From the NCBI GenBank assembly GCA_024195585.1, contig SWBL01000143.1, forward strand, positions 1-64,000: a stretch of 64,000 nt of DNA. The letters are read 5' to 3'. The notes beneath the pieces are model-generated. The model made no database searches. It worked only from the letters and a program-made list of their open reading frames with translations, and was not told the origin of the DNA. Within the stretch, counting starts at the first letter, position 1; every line of letters starts with the position of its first letter. Shown here one piece after another: positions 15,609-27,887 of this stretch. The stretch comes from Aureobasidium sp. EXF-3400 (taxonomy: Eukaryota; Ascomycota; Dothideomycetes; Dothideales; Saccotheciaceae). Position numbers and translations under genes: made by a program.

Positions 15609-16871
15609 CTACCAATCGACCTCCGAGGCTGATTCACTGTTCCTTCTATCTTCAGATGCTGCAATTACCTGATCCGCCGCATTGCCAGCGGAATGCTCTC
15701 CATCATCATCTTGGAGCGACACTCGAGACCCACTGCCAGAAAGACTTCTCGAGGTACCGGAGTACAAACCATCCGATTCCTCAGGACCTTGAAGCGGTTG
15801 CTGCACCAACTTTTCCTTGTCAACCTTCTCCAGCTCAGGTCCTTTTAGCGGTTCCAGCAGTTCCCGATCGCCGTTCGAGTTTTCTGGGTGTCCGTTTTGC
15901 GGTGGTGGTGGTGGTGGCTGCTCCTTTGGCTGATCCTCAGTTGTGTTCACGTGCTGAGCAGTGTCGTCATCAGTCTCACCTGTTTGTACTGCTGCAGTAG
16001 CGCTCTGCTTCTTTGCCTTTTCCAGCTCTTCGCCGTACAACAGGCGGAAAGTCGTGGCTACACATACTTTTCCGGTTTTGCGGCTTTTGAGCACAAATCT
16101 CGTGGTGTGGGTTCGATCGTTGATGTATTTGAGGACTCCAAAAGAAAACCCCGGAAGCTTGAGAGCGTAGTTTTTCCAATCAATGTAGCCATTGTGGAAG
16201 TCAAAGGCATAGCAGCGGCCCTTTTCAAATACAAAGCCTTTACGATTCTGCTCGTCCAAAAAGTGTTTGCGACGTTGCGATTCTGAAGAGGGAATGTTGT
16301 GGCTCTTGCGAATTGCAGCGTCGTCGGAGAGACCACCTTCTGCGAGGATTGCTGGCAGTTCACAATTGCCTTTGGGACCGATACTGAAGGTTATGGCTGT
16401 CGAGCATAGAACAGGTCCATTGAGCCAGGGCTGATCGGCATTAGGGTCGCATTTCAAGCTCGAGTCTACAAAGCCTTTGACGATGTTGAAGGCAGTAGTG
16501 ATGAAGCGTCCGGGTATGCGATCACGAATCGGATTAATCAATTCAATGCCCCAAACCAAGTCATTTGCATCAATGTCTTCGTCAGGGATCCAAGAGACAG
16601 CTATACTGTACGTATCGTTTGTATGTGCGTTGTCCTCGAAGTACGGAGAAGTAGCCGGAGAGTCCAGAGGGATACCCTGATATTCCTTGATGCGTACAGC
16701 GACCTTGGCATTTTTATTCAACTCTGTAGGCGCACCATTGATGATGACTTGTTTAGCCTTGGAGTCATCGTATGAAGTCCCTGCAGCCACCTGGATAAAG
16801 TATTTGTTGCCGTTGCCGCTGTCGACCTCTGGTTGAGCACCGGTGATTTTTTCTCTCAAGTAGGAAGCCAT
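15609..16871 (-). CDS. DUF1769 family protein
   Basis: A single exon encodes 420 aa. The N-terminal ~280 residues match the fungal DUF1769 (UPF0590) family. They begin MASYLREKITGAQP and include YFIQVAAGTSYDDSK, GRFITTAFNIVKGFVDSS, GRCYAFDFHNGYIDW and LKLPGFSFGVLKYI. No catalytic motif, signal peptide or membrane segment is visible, so it is probably cytosolic. The last ~130 residues are acidic and Pro/Ser-rich, with a run of prolines (EQPPPPPPQNG), and are likely disordered. Molecular function is unknown. A TATA-like TTTATAAA lies about 50 bp upstream. Confidence 0.85.
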   Translation of the reverse strand: MASYLREKITGAQPEVDSGNGNKYFIQVAAGTSYDDSKAKQVIINGAPTELNKNAKVAVRIKEYQGIPLDSPATSPYFEDNAHTNDTYSIAVSWIPDEDIDANDLVWGIELINPIRDRIPGRFITTAFNIVKGFVDSSLKCDPNADQPWLNGPVLCSTAITFSIGPKGNCELPAILAEGGLSDDAAIRKSHNIPSSESQRRKHFLDEQNRKGFVFEKGRCYAFDFHNGYIDWKNYALKLPGFSFGVLKYINDRTHTTRFVLKSRKTGKVCVATTFRLLYGEELEKAKKQSATAAVQTGETDDDTAQHVNTTEDQPKEQPPPPPPQNGHPENSNGDRELLEPLKGPELEKVDKEKLVQQPLQGPEESDGLYSGTSRSLSGSGSRVSLQDDDGEHSAGNAADQVIAASEDRRNSESASEVDW

Positions 16872-17279
16872 GTTTAGTCTGATGACAGACTAAGTTAGCA
16901 GTAAGGATCAGCACATGGTGTTTATAAAGGGTCTCAGGTACACAAGGTTTCAGGGCGTAGCTGCTGTCGTGGCCTGTGGCCGAGGCGTGGTTCATGACGT
17001 GGTTGAGCGAGCGTGGGGAAGCTGCGATCGAAAACGTGCAGGTGGCGTCTCCTTGTCCTTGCTCAACCTTCTCACGAGCCTATTGGAACACTGCATTTTC
17101 CAACTGCTTACTCTATGAGTAATAATTCATAGAAAGGATTGCTCGGAACACTCTACGAGGACTATCATTGGAAGAAGACCAGGAATCAGGATATTGGAAG
17201 GAATCCAGGAGCCATACATATTCTGGAACTGGACGCTGGAGGAATCCACGGGTAGCCCTTTCTTTCTCTTTTCTCTGTG
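16872..17279. other. Divergent promoter between DUF1769 and the 572-aa gene
   Basis: TTTATAAA at about 16919-16926 suits the DUF1769 gene. Nothing else is seen. Confidence 0.5.
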
Positions 17280-18998
17280 ATGCCCAAGAAGCACAGACAG
17301 ACATACCAACCCAAACCAGGCTCGAACTATGTTCACCCCTCTCTCGGGGGCAGTCCTCGCACCGGCGAGAATGCTCAGGCAAAGCCTGTGTTATCCGTCA
17401 ACGAACGACTCACAAACTTGAGACTCGCCCAAGCATCTCCAGCTTCTCTTGAAAGAAAGCGCCAGCTTGCTGAGCTTTCCAACCAAAGGTCATTGCCACC
17501 AAGTCTCGGTCAGGGTATCTTGGGTCAGACTGCTGTAGCTGCTCCGGCTCCGAGAAACAGTGCTTCTCAGAGATCGAGGGTTCGGTTCAGGACGCCTGGC
17601 CCTGCCCCTCCGCCTAGTTGGGTGTCGAGACTAACAAGTCATAGACAAGCACTGGAGAATCGTTACTACCCGGCGAAACGACAACCAAGGACCTTTGGCC
17701 AAAATGGTGCTCCGACAAGGAATATGCCGCAAGGACTGGCTCGTTTCTTGAACATGGCAAATGACAATCCTGTCATTCCTGGCAGCTTACTGGATATGTC
17801 ACTGAAGGTGGCTGCGCGGAACTGGTCGGATATCGTGGAAGACTGCGGCGAGTGGCTCGATGTGATTCCAGCTCATCTACGTGTTGTCTTGCTCAGTTAC
17901 TTGACCACTCTGGCACCGCCGGAAGGCATTGATATGGCTGGTCTTCATGCTCTCTTCCCGAATCCATCCGAAGCTTCTTCCTTGGACCTATCGGGCTTGG
18001 TGGGCTGGGGTTTCACAATCAAGGAACTCAGAAAATGGCTTCATAAATCAGCAGAAGATACCAAAGATCTAGCGGAAAAGTCACAACAACAGAAAAGCGA
18101 CATCGCGGACTCATGGGACCAGGAGGATTCATCCTCCGATGACAGCGACTTTTTCATCCCCAAACCTTTCAACAACAATCTTCAGCACTTAACCAAACTC
18201 TCTCTGGGTCACCCTCCTTCCTCTGCATCTTGGACAGACCTTCTACTTCTCTCCAAGGACTTACACACCATAACGCACCTCAGCCTAGCACACTGGCCGC
18301 TACCAACACGAACACCTAACTCAACCTCTCCATACGCCTCACTCGACCGTGACTTTGAGGAATCAGCTCTAGTCCTGCGTATGCTCGCCGAAAACACATA
18401 CTGTCTCCGTTGGCTCGACCTCCAAGGCTGTCACTCCTGGCTCCCAGCCTTGACCCACCGCTCCTACGCTCTCCCACTTCAACCTATAGATTCCGACGAC
18501 AGCGACAATGACTGGTCCCTCCAAGCTCAACGCCTCAAAGGTCCAGATTGGAACGGAGCTTGGCGCCATCTAACCTACCTAAACATATCCCAAGACCCCA
18601 CTTCTTGGTTTCCTACCAATGCCGCGTTTCCCAAAACCCCTCCCTTCCGCCAGAAAATGGCAAAGTCTTATTTCCGCATCGGAGCTAAACATCAACAAAT
18701 CATCGATGACTTGCGCGATTACATCTCTACTCATCCAGAGAAGAGAGAATATCAAGTACAGCATTGTGGTGATTGTCATGCTACTGCTGATTTGGGAGAT
18801 TGCTGGCAAGAGTGCGGGGCTTGTGATGCGTATCAGGATATGTTTGTGGGCTTGATGGCTAGATGGTTGGAAAGAGAGGCAGAAGCTAGAACGGTGGCTA
18901 GAGGTATTATTGCTGCTAGACAGGGTACGGGTTTGAGGTGTACTTTTGACCATGGGTGGCAGAGTAGGGAGAGCTATCCTGTTTTGAATTGGCCATAG
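17280..18998 (+). CDS. Conserved-looking fungal protein of unknown function, 572 aa
   Basis: A single exon. The first ATG is at 17280; the codon before it is GTG. The N-terminal ~150 residues are basic and low-complexity (KKHRQTYQPKPG) with RFRTPGPAPPPSWVSR. Residues ~155-250 are predicted helical (LLDMSLKVAARNWSDI, IPAHLRVVLLSYLTTLAPPEGI). Residues ~300-440 contain leucine-rich, repeat-like segments, such as LTKLSLGHPPSSASW, ITHLSLAHWPLP, LRWLDLQGCHSWLPAL and LTYLNISQDPTSW, which resemble irregular LRRs. A cysteine cluster follows (HCGDCHATADLGDCW, CGACDAY) that could bind zinc. No signal peptide or membrane segment is seen. I cannot name the family. Confidence 0.8.
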   Translation: MPKKHRQTYQPKPGSNYVHPSLGGSPRTGENAQAKPVLSVNERLTNLRLAQASPASLERKRQLAELSNQRSLPPSLGQGILGQTAVAAPAPRNSASQRSRVRFRTPGPAPPPSWVSRLTSHRQALENRYYPAKRQPRTFGQNGAPTRNMPQGLARFLNMANDNPVIPGSLLDMSLKVAARNWSDIVEDCGEWLDVIPAHLRVVLLSYLTTLAPPEGIDMAGLHALFPNPSEASSLDLSGLVGWGFTIKELRKWLHKSAEDTKDLAEKSQQQKSDIADSWDQEDSSSDDSDFFIPKPFNNNLQHLTKLSLGHPPSSASWTDLLLLSKDLHTITHLSLAHWPLPTRTPNSTSPYASLDRDFEESALVLRMLAENTYCLRWLDLQGCHSWLPALTHRSYALPLQPIDSDDSDNDWSLQAQRLKGPDWNGAWRHLTYLNISQDPTSWFPTNAAFPKTPPFRQKMAKSYFRIGAKHQQIIDDLRDYISTHPEKREYQVQHCGDCHATADLGDCWQECGACDAYQDMFVGLMARWLEREAEARTVARGIIAARQGTGLRCTFDHGWQSRESYPVLNWP

Positions 18999-19223
18999 GA
19001 AAGTCGACAAGAATCGTCTGCAGTCCCAAATCAAACGGAGACATCACATAAATGATAAGCAATTGAGAAGTCTTTTACGCACATGTATAAACTACCAAAA
19101 AGTGCAAAAACTCCACTTCTAAGGGTACTTTTTTCTGTGCAAAGGATAAGATTCCTCCTTTTATCATCTTGACCAACCAGAAAGCCTACCACTGCTCGCA
19201 CCCCAACTCTATACTTTTGTGCT

Positions 19224-22200
19224 TCATCGCCAGCCAGCAAAAGGCCCAGCTCCCTGTCTTTGCACACAGTTCCACTCGTACTGCAGAACAAAAGGTCAGT
19301 GAAACTGTTACATTCTCTATCAGAACATGTCCAAACTTACAACTTTGCCGTCTTCATCACCGGTATATACAGCTTGTGACATGGGAAGAACACAAGTGAT
19401 GGTCGGCACTTGGATGTTTGGCTCGCCGCGTGTGGGCTCTACATGCATCAATCGCTTGATGAGTTGGAGATGCCAAGCTCCATCGCGGAGGGTGACTAGA
19501 GACCAGACCTATGGAGTGCGTTAGCTTCCGGTAGCTCTGTGATTATGGTCTTTGGAACAGCTTACATTGACGATACCGCGCTTGTGGCCGGTAAAGAGCA
19601 ATACGCGTTCTACCCACTCGTTTGCAGCGCCTTCGTAGAAAGCACAGCAGGTAATCTCGTCATCTTCCGCATCGCAGACTTTTTGTTCCACGAGTAGGTG
19701 TCCATTCAGAGTGAGCACTCGGACATATGCTCCGCTACACAGGGCGATGTGGCCAGTCAGATTGTTGACCTTGGCACACTGGATCGTGCGACTGCCGTTG
19801 TTTGCTTCTTGGAGGACGCGCACACAGTCAAAGCGATTGAGGTCCCAGAGGAACACCTGACCATCGACCGAAGCAGAAACAAGAGTGCTGAAAGCGCGGG
19901 AGGCGGCAAGAACGCTGACAGGCGTGCGATGGCCAAAGAGATAAGTTCTCGACTGGATTTCTGCAGAGTCAGAGGTGAAACCAATGGTCCACACACCAAT
20001 TGTGCTGTCTGCTCCGCCCGTGATCAAGGTCTTTGAGTCTGCAAAAAGAGCGGTGCTAATCTGTCCAATGTGCAGGTTTTCGTACAAGCCGAGCATTCTT
20101 CTATTGTCGGCGGTGAAGAAGCGAAGACTGTTGTCAGCGAAGCCCCATTGCAGGTAGCTTTTGCAAGCCGGTGGCACGTTGAGCTTGCAAGGAGGAGAGC
20201 ATAACAAACGCTCCTGAGTAGGCGAATATGTCAATGCCATGACTCGTTCATGACTCTCATGTAGGGGGAATGGTAGCTTGATCAATGATTCAGCAATGGT
20301 GTCGAGTCTCTCAACTCTGTGCTTCTCTTCCTCCCTCCTGGGATGCACACGCTGGAAGACCTGGTGAGGAGTTTGTCCAAAGTTGTGAATGATACCAATA
20401 GTCGCGAGCTTCTCAACTTCATCTTGCATGGTATCCAAATCCTTAGCACCTTGGTACGAAAGATGATGGAACACATTAGTGGCTTCTAGCGCTGCCTCAC
20501 CACGTTGCTTGTATCCAAAGATAAGATCAATCCACTCTTGAAGGTGTTGGCTGACGTATGGGCTCTCGAGAGCTTCTCTATGCTTTGCGATGAATATATG
20601 AGGGTCTCCTTTAGCCCAAGGTGGTAGCACAACATCATTGATGGTTTGACCACTGCCTTGCTTCTGACCAAAGTCGTAGCCATTGATATTTTGCAAAAAT
20701 TCAGGTAAGCAGAAGAATTCAGGTGTCAACTCGCGAACATCAGTCATGTTCTCCTTGGAAGCGGACAACCACGCCTTCTCAATCGAGTCAAACAATCTGT
20801 CTGCATGGTCAAAATTACCGCCTTGAAGCAGCAAATACGATTGCACAAATGGTGGCAGTCGAATGAGATAGGAAGAAACGATCATGGCCGAAGAGTAATG
20901 AGTGCCATAGTGGAAAGGCGGAGAGTGTTCATCACCCATCTCAGCAAAAGCTCGGTAGCGTTCACGGAACTCAGATTCGCGTGCAGGATGTTGACAGCCC
21001 ATTGGCTTGGAGAGATCACGGAAACTTCGAGGGTCGGTAAGATCGAGTTCCTCGCTGGTATAATCTGCGAGAATCCAAGGGAACACAGGATACTGAGTGA
21101 GATCGTTGAAAGTTCTACCGGCCATGTTGTTGACAAGCATAAGATATTGGAAGTTTGAAATCTCGCCACGCGTCCATCGCCTGGTTGCTGCGTTGGAAGA
21201 TGTTGAGTTGAAAACATTTGCGAATTTGTAGCCAAAGCTTTGTGGCGTCTCTTCTGGATTTCTCAATGAGTCCAGTCTCCAAGCGTCCTCAGCAGGCAGG
21301 GACGATAGTGACCCGTATACGAGTGGTGACTTCCCTGCGAGATTTGCGTAAACATCATTGCGGGCTGTTGGCGTCATGAATGTCAAGAGGTAGCTGCGAC
21401 CGTCGGTGAAGAAGACCTCTAGCGCGACATCCCTGAACAGGAAGCGGCGCTTCGAGATGTGCAATAGCTCCTGCCAGGTCCAATGTCTTGCGGGTTCTCT
21501 TTCCGTGCGTTGTCTTCGTTTGGTCTTGATCTCTTTGCCCGATATCAGCTGAACGTAGGGATCGCGTTCTTCATCAGGAGCATGAGCAACGCTGACAATC
21601 TCGCCATCAGACCTTTGGAACATATCGTCCTGAAGATACAAGCATTTCTTGCCGATGATCAACAGACCCTCGAAAGCCTCTAGACCGACCACACGCGAGA
21701 CATTGCAAATGTTCTGTACACGATCACCACGTTGTAAACTCTTCAACACTTTACGGTTCTTGTCTTCAAATCCTTCCTCGCCATCCTTGGGATCGTCAAC
21801 CATCTCAAATTCGCCATCAAGAAGCGCAGAGCCCGAAATAGAATCGTCCCTTGGCGAGGATGGAGTGTCTTCGAATTGAGGTACACTGAGATTAGCAGGG
21901 GTCCTTGGTGTAGGCTCCGCTGAGACTATATTGTCCGACAAGCTTGGGCGAGACTGTGTGTCGATTTTCAGAGCCGTATGAGACATACGCTCAGAGGCCT
22001 TACGCTTGGGCTGGAATGTCTCTTGATCTCGTCGTGAGTCTGGTACTATTCGTATACGCATTCTATTGCGCGATTCGGTCTGATCGAGCTGCCATTTGAA
22101 CGGACCTTTCTCAGGGAAAAGACCTGAGGGCTGCTTCAAGAGAGTCTCAAGCCTAGCAATGACAGTATGTATATGATTCAGGTTTTCCTGTTGGTCTTGA

Positions 22201-25200
22201 AGTGCGCCTTGATACTTCAATCGCTCTTGAGAATGGATATTCGATCGCCAGTGCCTAGTGGATACCTCGAATCGATGCGCAACATTGTCAAGTTCAGTCT
22301 CGGTCGCTTTCCAATGTTTTAACTTCTCTTTGCGCTTAGCAAGGCGATTTTTGGCAGATTCTTCGGTCTTCTGGTTCTCGGAGCCGACAAATTCGTCCCA
22401 GAATCTTGACATGGTCTCGTGGAAGAATATGTCTAGAGGCTTTCGATTCTGATCAATCCATTCCAGAAGCTCGTCGTCATCGTGTGCAGCGAGCTTGATC
22501 AAGCCAGTGGAGATGTGTCGCTGATTTGGATCAGAGTTCTGTATCAGGATCGTAGCTGCTTCTGTTGGCTTCTGCACAAGCAACATCCTCCACAATGAGG
22601 CAGCAGCATGCCGTACTGGAGACGAGGGCGAAGTCATCTTGATGTATAGAAGATAACAAATCAGTCTTATGAATGGAAGTTCTTGGTTCTGAGGCGAGAA
22701 CAAGATAGTTTGCCAGTATGTCATCTTCCTGAGGAAGTCTAGGGCGTCTGCATCATCTTCGGCTTCATCAAGTTCGGACAAGCGAAGAAGAGTAACACGA
22801 AGGAATACCGAGCGTAGTGTCGACACAGCCTGTGAGCATAGTCGTACACCCTTTGTCGCGGATACAGCTGGCTGTTGCAAATACTCCAACGCTTTGCCAG
22901 TGAAGTCAAGTAGTGGCTGGGCTCCGTCGATGAACCAGCCCTCGAACACAGCTTCGGCCATATGTAAGCTGTAGCGTGCAAGATTCGTCAAAGTTCTAGG
23001 CTCGACCATCAATTCTTGATTCAGCTGAAGATGATTCCATAATTGATGCATAGTGTGAAGCAGAACATATGATTCGAAATATGCTTGATGTTCCTGGAAA
23101 CCAGGCGGGACTTTGAGAAACAGACCGAAACCTGCAAAGTCTTTGCGCTGGGAGACCTGCTCAATGTATACCATGACTACAAGCTCAAGCAGAGACTCAA
23201 CAACAGCGTTGCCGATATTGAGTTTCACTGGTTTGCTTGTAGTGGGAGACATTATCGCATTGAACCGCATTGACACAGTAGACTGCTTAGCCTCCGCCGC
23301 GGTAGGGTTAACGAAAACGAAAGATGAGGTTCTGCGAGGAATTTGAAGTTGGTTCGGACGTCCTTGAGTAGGCAAGGTTCTGCTGGAACCACTTCTAAGT
23401 ACTGCCGGTCGTTCCCCCAGCGAGTTGGAGTGAGGTCGCAGAACAACTTCGCGACCTTGAAAGTTCAGCGGACTCTCTGATGCTAGTTCAGCGGACGCAC
23501 TAAGTTGATCCGCACTTGTGATCAGTGGGAATAGCACGAAAAGTAGTTCCTGTACGTAGTGGGAGTCCACAGCAAAGTCTTTGAACGACTTGCTCCGAGA
23601 ATGTACGTCTGTAAGGAACTGGATAATTGTCTTCGGGATAGGGTTCAACTCAGCTGCGTCTTCATTGTCCTTTTGATGCACAGAGTCTTTGACAACAGTC
23701 CTGAGCCCTGCTTCTAACATGCTCGCCATCGCTGGGAAGATTTCGGGATGCCGTATCTCAGATTCCCCTTGCTGCATGAATGTTTCCATAAGGTGGAAGA
23801 TGGTGAGCTCATCGGCATCCTCATGAGAAACGAAAGGACGCCCGAATAATATGGCAAAACACCCCATCCACACTCTTGGAGACGTCCAGTGGCTACGCAG
23901 TCTAGCTTGCAGTGTTATGAAGCCATTATTCTTTTCAGTGAACTTAGACTTGAAACTGGGTATCTCTACGATAGCTCTTGATATGATCGAAAGCGCAGAA
24001 CCAACAACACGAGAGTCAGGTTCTGCCAGTAGATGGAGGATCCATCGCGTAGGAACTTGCTGGTCAAAGCGTTTGATGTGCGTGTTGGTTTCGAAGCCAC
24101 AGAGAACCTCTGAATACGTCTCCACAATGCTGATACCAAGATTTGATTGACTCAATTTGTGCGTACTGGGTGATGCTGATGTAGGACTAGATGTCTCAGG
24201 CGTGGTCAATCGAGGAGACGGTAGCTTGATCGATGTTGATCTGTTCCGAGGTGTCCTCAGTAGTGGGTTGGTCGACTGCAAGGCTCTGTCGTCGTGTAGC
24301 GCGTACGTGATGAACGTAGCAATATCTCGATGATTGAGATGTGCTGTTTTGCATAGACTGAGGGCTCTCAAAGCATGCAAGACCTCGGGCAAGACTTCAG
24401 CGCTGATCGGATCAACTTTGAGTGCGTCGAGGAATCTACGAACGACCCTCATTTTGTTGTAACGTTTCATGTTGAAAGTCTGGTTGTTGTTCTTCCAAAC
24501 AAATCCAGCAATCTGCTGATAGTAGAGCTTCTGGGTTTCACAACTTATCGTACGCCAGGTGTCGAAGTCGACAAGCAGAACGCGGTAGGCCATTGGATTG
24601 ATTAGCAACGAGTTTTCGGGACTCTTGACGTTATAGCCAACAAACGCCAGTACGACTTTGAGCAGTCTCAACGCCAACTCTTCTCTCTGTTGCATGGTCT
24701 TTGTAATCGGGGCAGTTCTATGACCACCTGGACCGCTGGTATAGATTCCAAGTTTTTCTCTCAGCAAAACTGCTAAAATGCCGAAGCCGTTATCCTTTTC
24801 CATGACTTCACTAGTTCGCCAATTGTCTAGTATGCATTGGAAGAGAAGCTCCACTGAAGTGACAAGAGAATCAGCCGTTGATGCGCTTTGGATAATCTTC
24901 ATATTGATTGGTAGACAACCGCCGATCTGCCAACTACCATCGTCAAGACCGTGAGTGAGCGTCAAGATAGGATTTCCGGTAACCACAGCTGCTCCATAAG
25001 ACCTCGTCATAGCCTCGTTTATTGAAGGTCGAGCTGCGTTGAGCAAAATTGGGTTGCCGTTGCGGGTAAGAGATTGAAGATGTGCTGCGGCCTTTTCATT
25101 CAGCATGTCTCCGATATTGACACCATTTACCAGCAGACCGTTCATATTCACGATCGATGAAGCGGACATGCTGATCAACAGTTTGCCTTCCGGAAGAAGC

Positions 25201-27059
25201 TCGCTGCCCTGAGATTGTGTAGCCTTGACAATCTCGGACTTATCATCCTTATCCGCGTGCAGCATTTCGTTGTAACGATTGAGTTCGGCAGAAGCGCGAT
25301 ATGTCAAGAAAGGTCCTATGCAGTCTTGGAAGTTGCCACAATACCGTGGACCAAGCTTCTGATGGACAGCAACTAGCTCGGGAGAAAGAGATGCATCCAT
25401 CAGATAGGCGCTTGCAAGAGACCACTTCAAATTCAAGAGGCGATCGCCTGCTTGAGAAGCAAGATCTTGCGGGGTGCCGAAGAACGCCTGGACTGGCCGT
25501 CGTGTGGTATTGGGAACTTGAGAAGGAACAGGAGCGCGGACTTCTGGGATGAGCGGAGGCACTTCTGGGTATGGACAGTGCTGCTCTTCAATGCAGCGCC
25601 CGTTGACATAGAGTATGGCTGGACTCGAACCGCTTGTCCTTGACGGGCGATGCACTATGGTGATATGATACCACTCTCCAGCTCCGAATCTAAACCTTTT
25701 GAATCGCACACTAGGTCTCTTCGCGGTGACTGATGTCTGCAGAATCAGCTGATGCGTGTCCTTTTCGATGTATACAAGAACAAAACAGGTCTGACTGGCA
25801 TCAAAGGCTCCGAACATTGTGGTGTGGCAGTCTGGATCAAATTCATCAATCTTGATCCAACTTGAGAACGTGTATCCGGTAGTAGGTGGAAAGGGCCGTG
25901 GCAACGAAGCAAGTTCTATTGAGCAATGCCCAGAGTTAGACAAATCAAACTTGATAGCGGGAGGTTGTTTGGACTTCTGCAATGCCTCTAGGAGGATTTC
26001 TCTTGCAGTGTCATCTTCGCAGGCCAACTTGAACATTTGAGCTGTCTCCTCCAAACGACGTGTTCCAAGTGGAAGCAACAACTTGCAGAGTTTTTGTAGT
26101 AGTGCAGCCTCATGTTCTTCCATGCCAGTTCGGGCCAAGCGAGGCAACAGAACTGATAGTGTGCCAGCATCGTGAATTGCGATCCTGTTGCTTTCTGATG
26201 TTTCAATGAGGCAATCAAGCACTGTCAGGACGACAATAGGTAACACAGCTATGTTTTCGGGGGCAGTCTCCGCCCCACGCTCGCTTAGCAAGTAAAAGTC
26301 CGACATGATAGTCACAGCCTCCGAGTACAGGATTCGCTCGCTTCGGTCGAAGCAATCACGAACCAGAGTCTGCAGCCTTTCAGAGGTTATCGCCTCTAAA
26401 GCGGATCTGTGGCAAGTTTCTGTCTCTTGAGAAGCATCTCCGTTGGCTAATCCGAGCCAGATATCCGAATTCTCAACCCACAGCGGTTTGAGAGTATTGT
26501 TATACGCACTGTCGCCAAGGGCCAATGCTAAAGCGGCGCAAAAGAACCTTGACAGATTATTGAAACGAGACTTTTCAGAGGCAGAACTCGCAATGATGGA
26601 TGAAACGCGTTGCGCAAGATGGCGTAGAGCTTGCCATCCTCCGTCGGAGACACGCTTGGTGAAGTAGCGAGAGTTTCCATGATGCTTTCGCAGAGCTCTG
26701 GTCAGGATGTTAAGCACATCAGTGGCGATCTGGGCAAAATCTTCTACATGTGATATGCTTGTTGAGGTTCCTTGTGCTTCGGCATATTGGATTGCTGCTT
26801 CTAGAACATGAAGAACCGCTTGGAAACCGCGAATTTGACGAAACTGGTCTGGGATGTCATTTTGGCCATTGTCGTCAAAGAAGATGCACAATCTAGTGAG
26901 ATCGTCATGAATAGTCCGTAGCGACTCCGAGGTGGTAATTGTGCAGCTTGATAGTCGTTGGACCAGTGAAGCAAATGCACTTGTCCTCACTTGCAATGGT
27001 GGACTAGAGTTGCTGGTAGACGACCTGTACCGACGGGGAGTCGGAGATCGGTTGTCCAT
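19224..27059 (-). CDS. BEACH-WD40 protein (LYST/neurobeachin/Bph1 type)
   Basis: Exons 19566-27059, 19341-19508 and 19224-19280 join in phase to 2572 aa. The start is the ATG at 27059 (MDNRSPTPRRYRSS); the frame is open further upstream but without an ATG. Layout: helical armadillo-like N-terminus; a ConA-like/LamG domain around 395-530 (GYTFSSWIKIDEFDP); another long helical region; PH-BEACH domain around 1790-1900 (GLEAFEGLLIIGKKCLYL); BEACH domain around 1955-2230 (RGEISNFQYLMLVNNMAGR, YGTHYSSAMIVSSYLIR, PEFFCLPEFLQN, QHLQEWIDLIFGYKQRG); and C-terminal WD40 repeats to the end. The last two small exons complete the propeller (DEDGKVYEWNCVQRQ). BEACH proteins act in vesicle fusion/fission, lysosome-vacuole size control and autophagy. 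The tail exons are easily missed because two introns of 57 and 60 nt interrupt them. Confidence 0.92.
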
Positions 27060-27887
27060 TTTGGCATCAACGGTGCTGGTCGATATATACAAATTGAACA
27101 GCTAACGATGTCATTGCTCCGGAAGTGACTGTGCAAAGGGCAGATGATCCGGAAGCCGAAGGCGTTCTCTCCGGGCTCAGTCAAACAAGCAGTCAGTGAC
27201 GACCCCGCAAAGTAGAATGCTTGCTCGATTGCGGCTTTGAGGATGGAGCATACACCAGCCAAGGAGGGACCAAAGGGGATGGGCCGAAGGGCTAAGCTGC
27301 AAAGGCCCTGGAGATAGCAGCAGTAGGGTTGCAAGGTGCGACGGCCGCAATGGAGGCGCACGTGAGCGTTTCGATGTTTCGCAGCACCGGGTGCCTTAAA
27401 CAGTGAATCGAGAAGAGGGCACACAAGTTCCTCGAACGAGTAACTTGGGCGTTTGATCGCTAGCGCCGAAATAGCTCCACAAATCCAAGGTTGCGATAAC
27501 GCCCACTCCGAGTCACCGATAGCATCTGTGGTCTTTACATGATGGTTTCGTGTCTCCAAACTCCTACTGTAGATTGGTTTACTAAAGGTTACAACTTGAC
27601 ACTATTCGTATCTCTGCTGCCAGCTCTAAATACGTTCCTGTACGGTGCAGAATAAACCCAAGGCCGTGCGGAACAGTCGTGTCTAGTGATCAAGCCGGAA
27701 ACGTCATGCATGGAAAGCACGGACCCTGATAACGAGTGACCCCAGATTGGAGCTGCCCGCCCATCCAGGTGAAGACCTTCATCAACTCGACTCATCCTCG
27801 ACTCCATCCCTCCTTCATCCCACTCCCTCTTTCCCATCCTCTCTTCTACATACACTTCCAACCACATACATATCCAGCACCTCCATT
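27060..27887. other. Divergent promoter, BEACH gene / subtilase
   Basis: The ~130 bases before the protease ATG are pyrimidine-rich, as expected for a strongly expressed fungal gene. The minus-strand open frame here overlaps the BEACH N-terminus in another frame and has no support. Confidence 0.5.

Noticed and set aside
27060..27092. BEACH protein starting at 27092
   Set aside because: The codon at 27092 is TTG, not ATG; the first in-frame ATG is at 27059.
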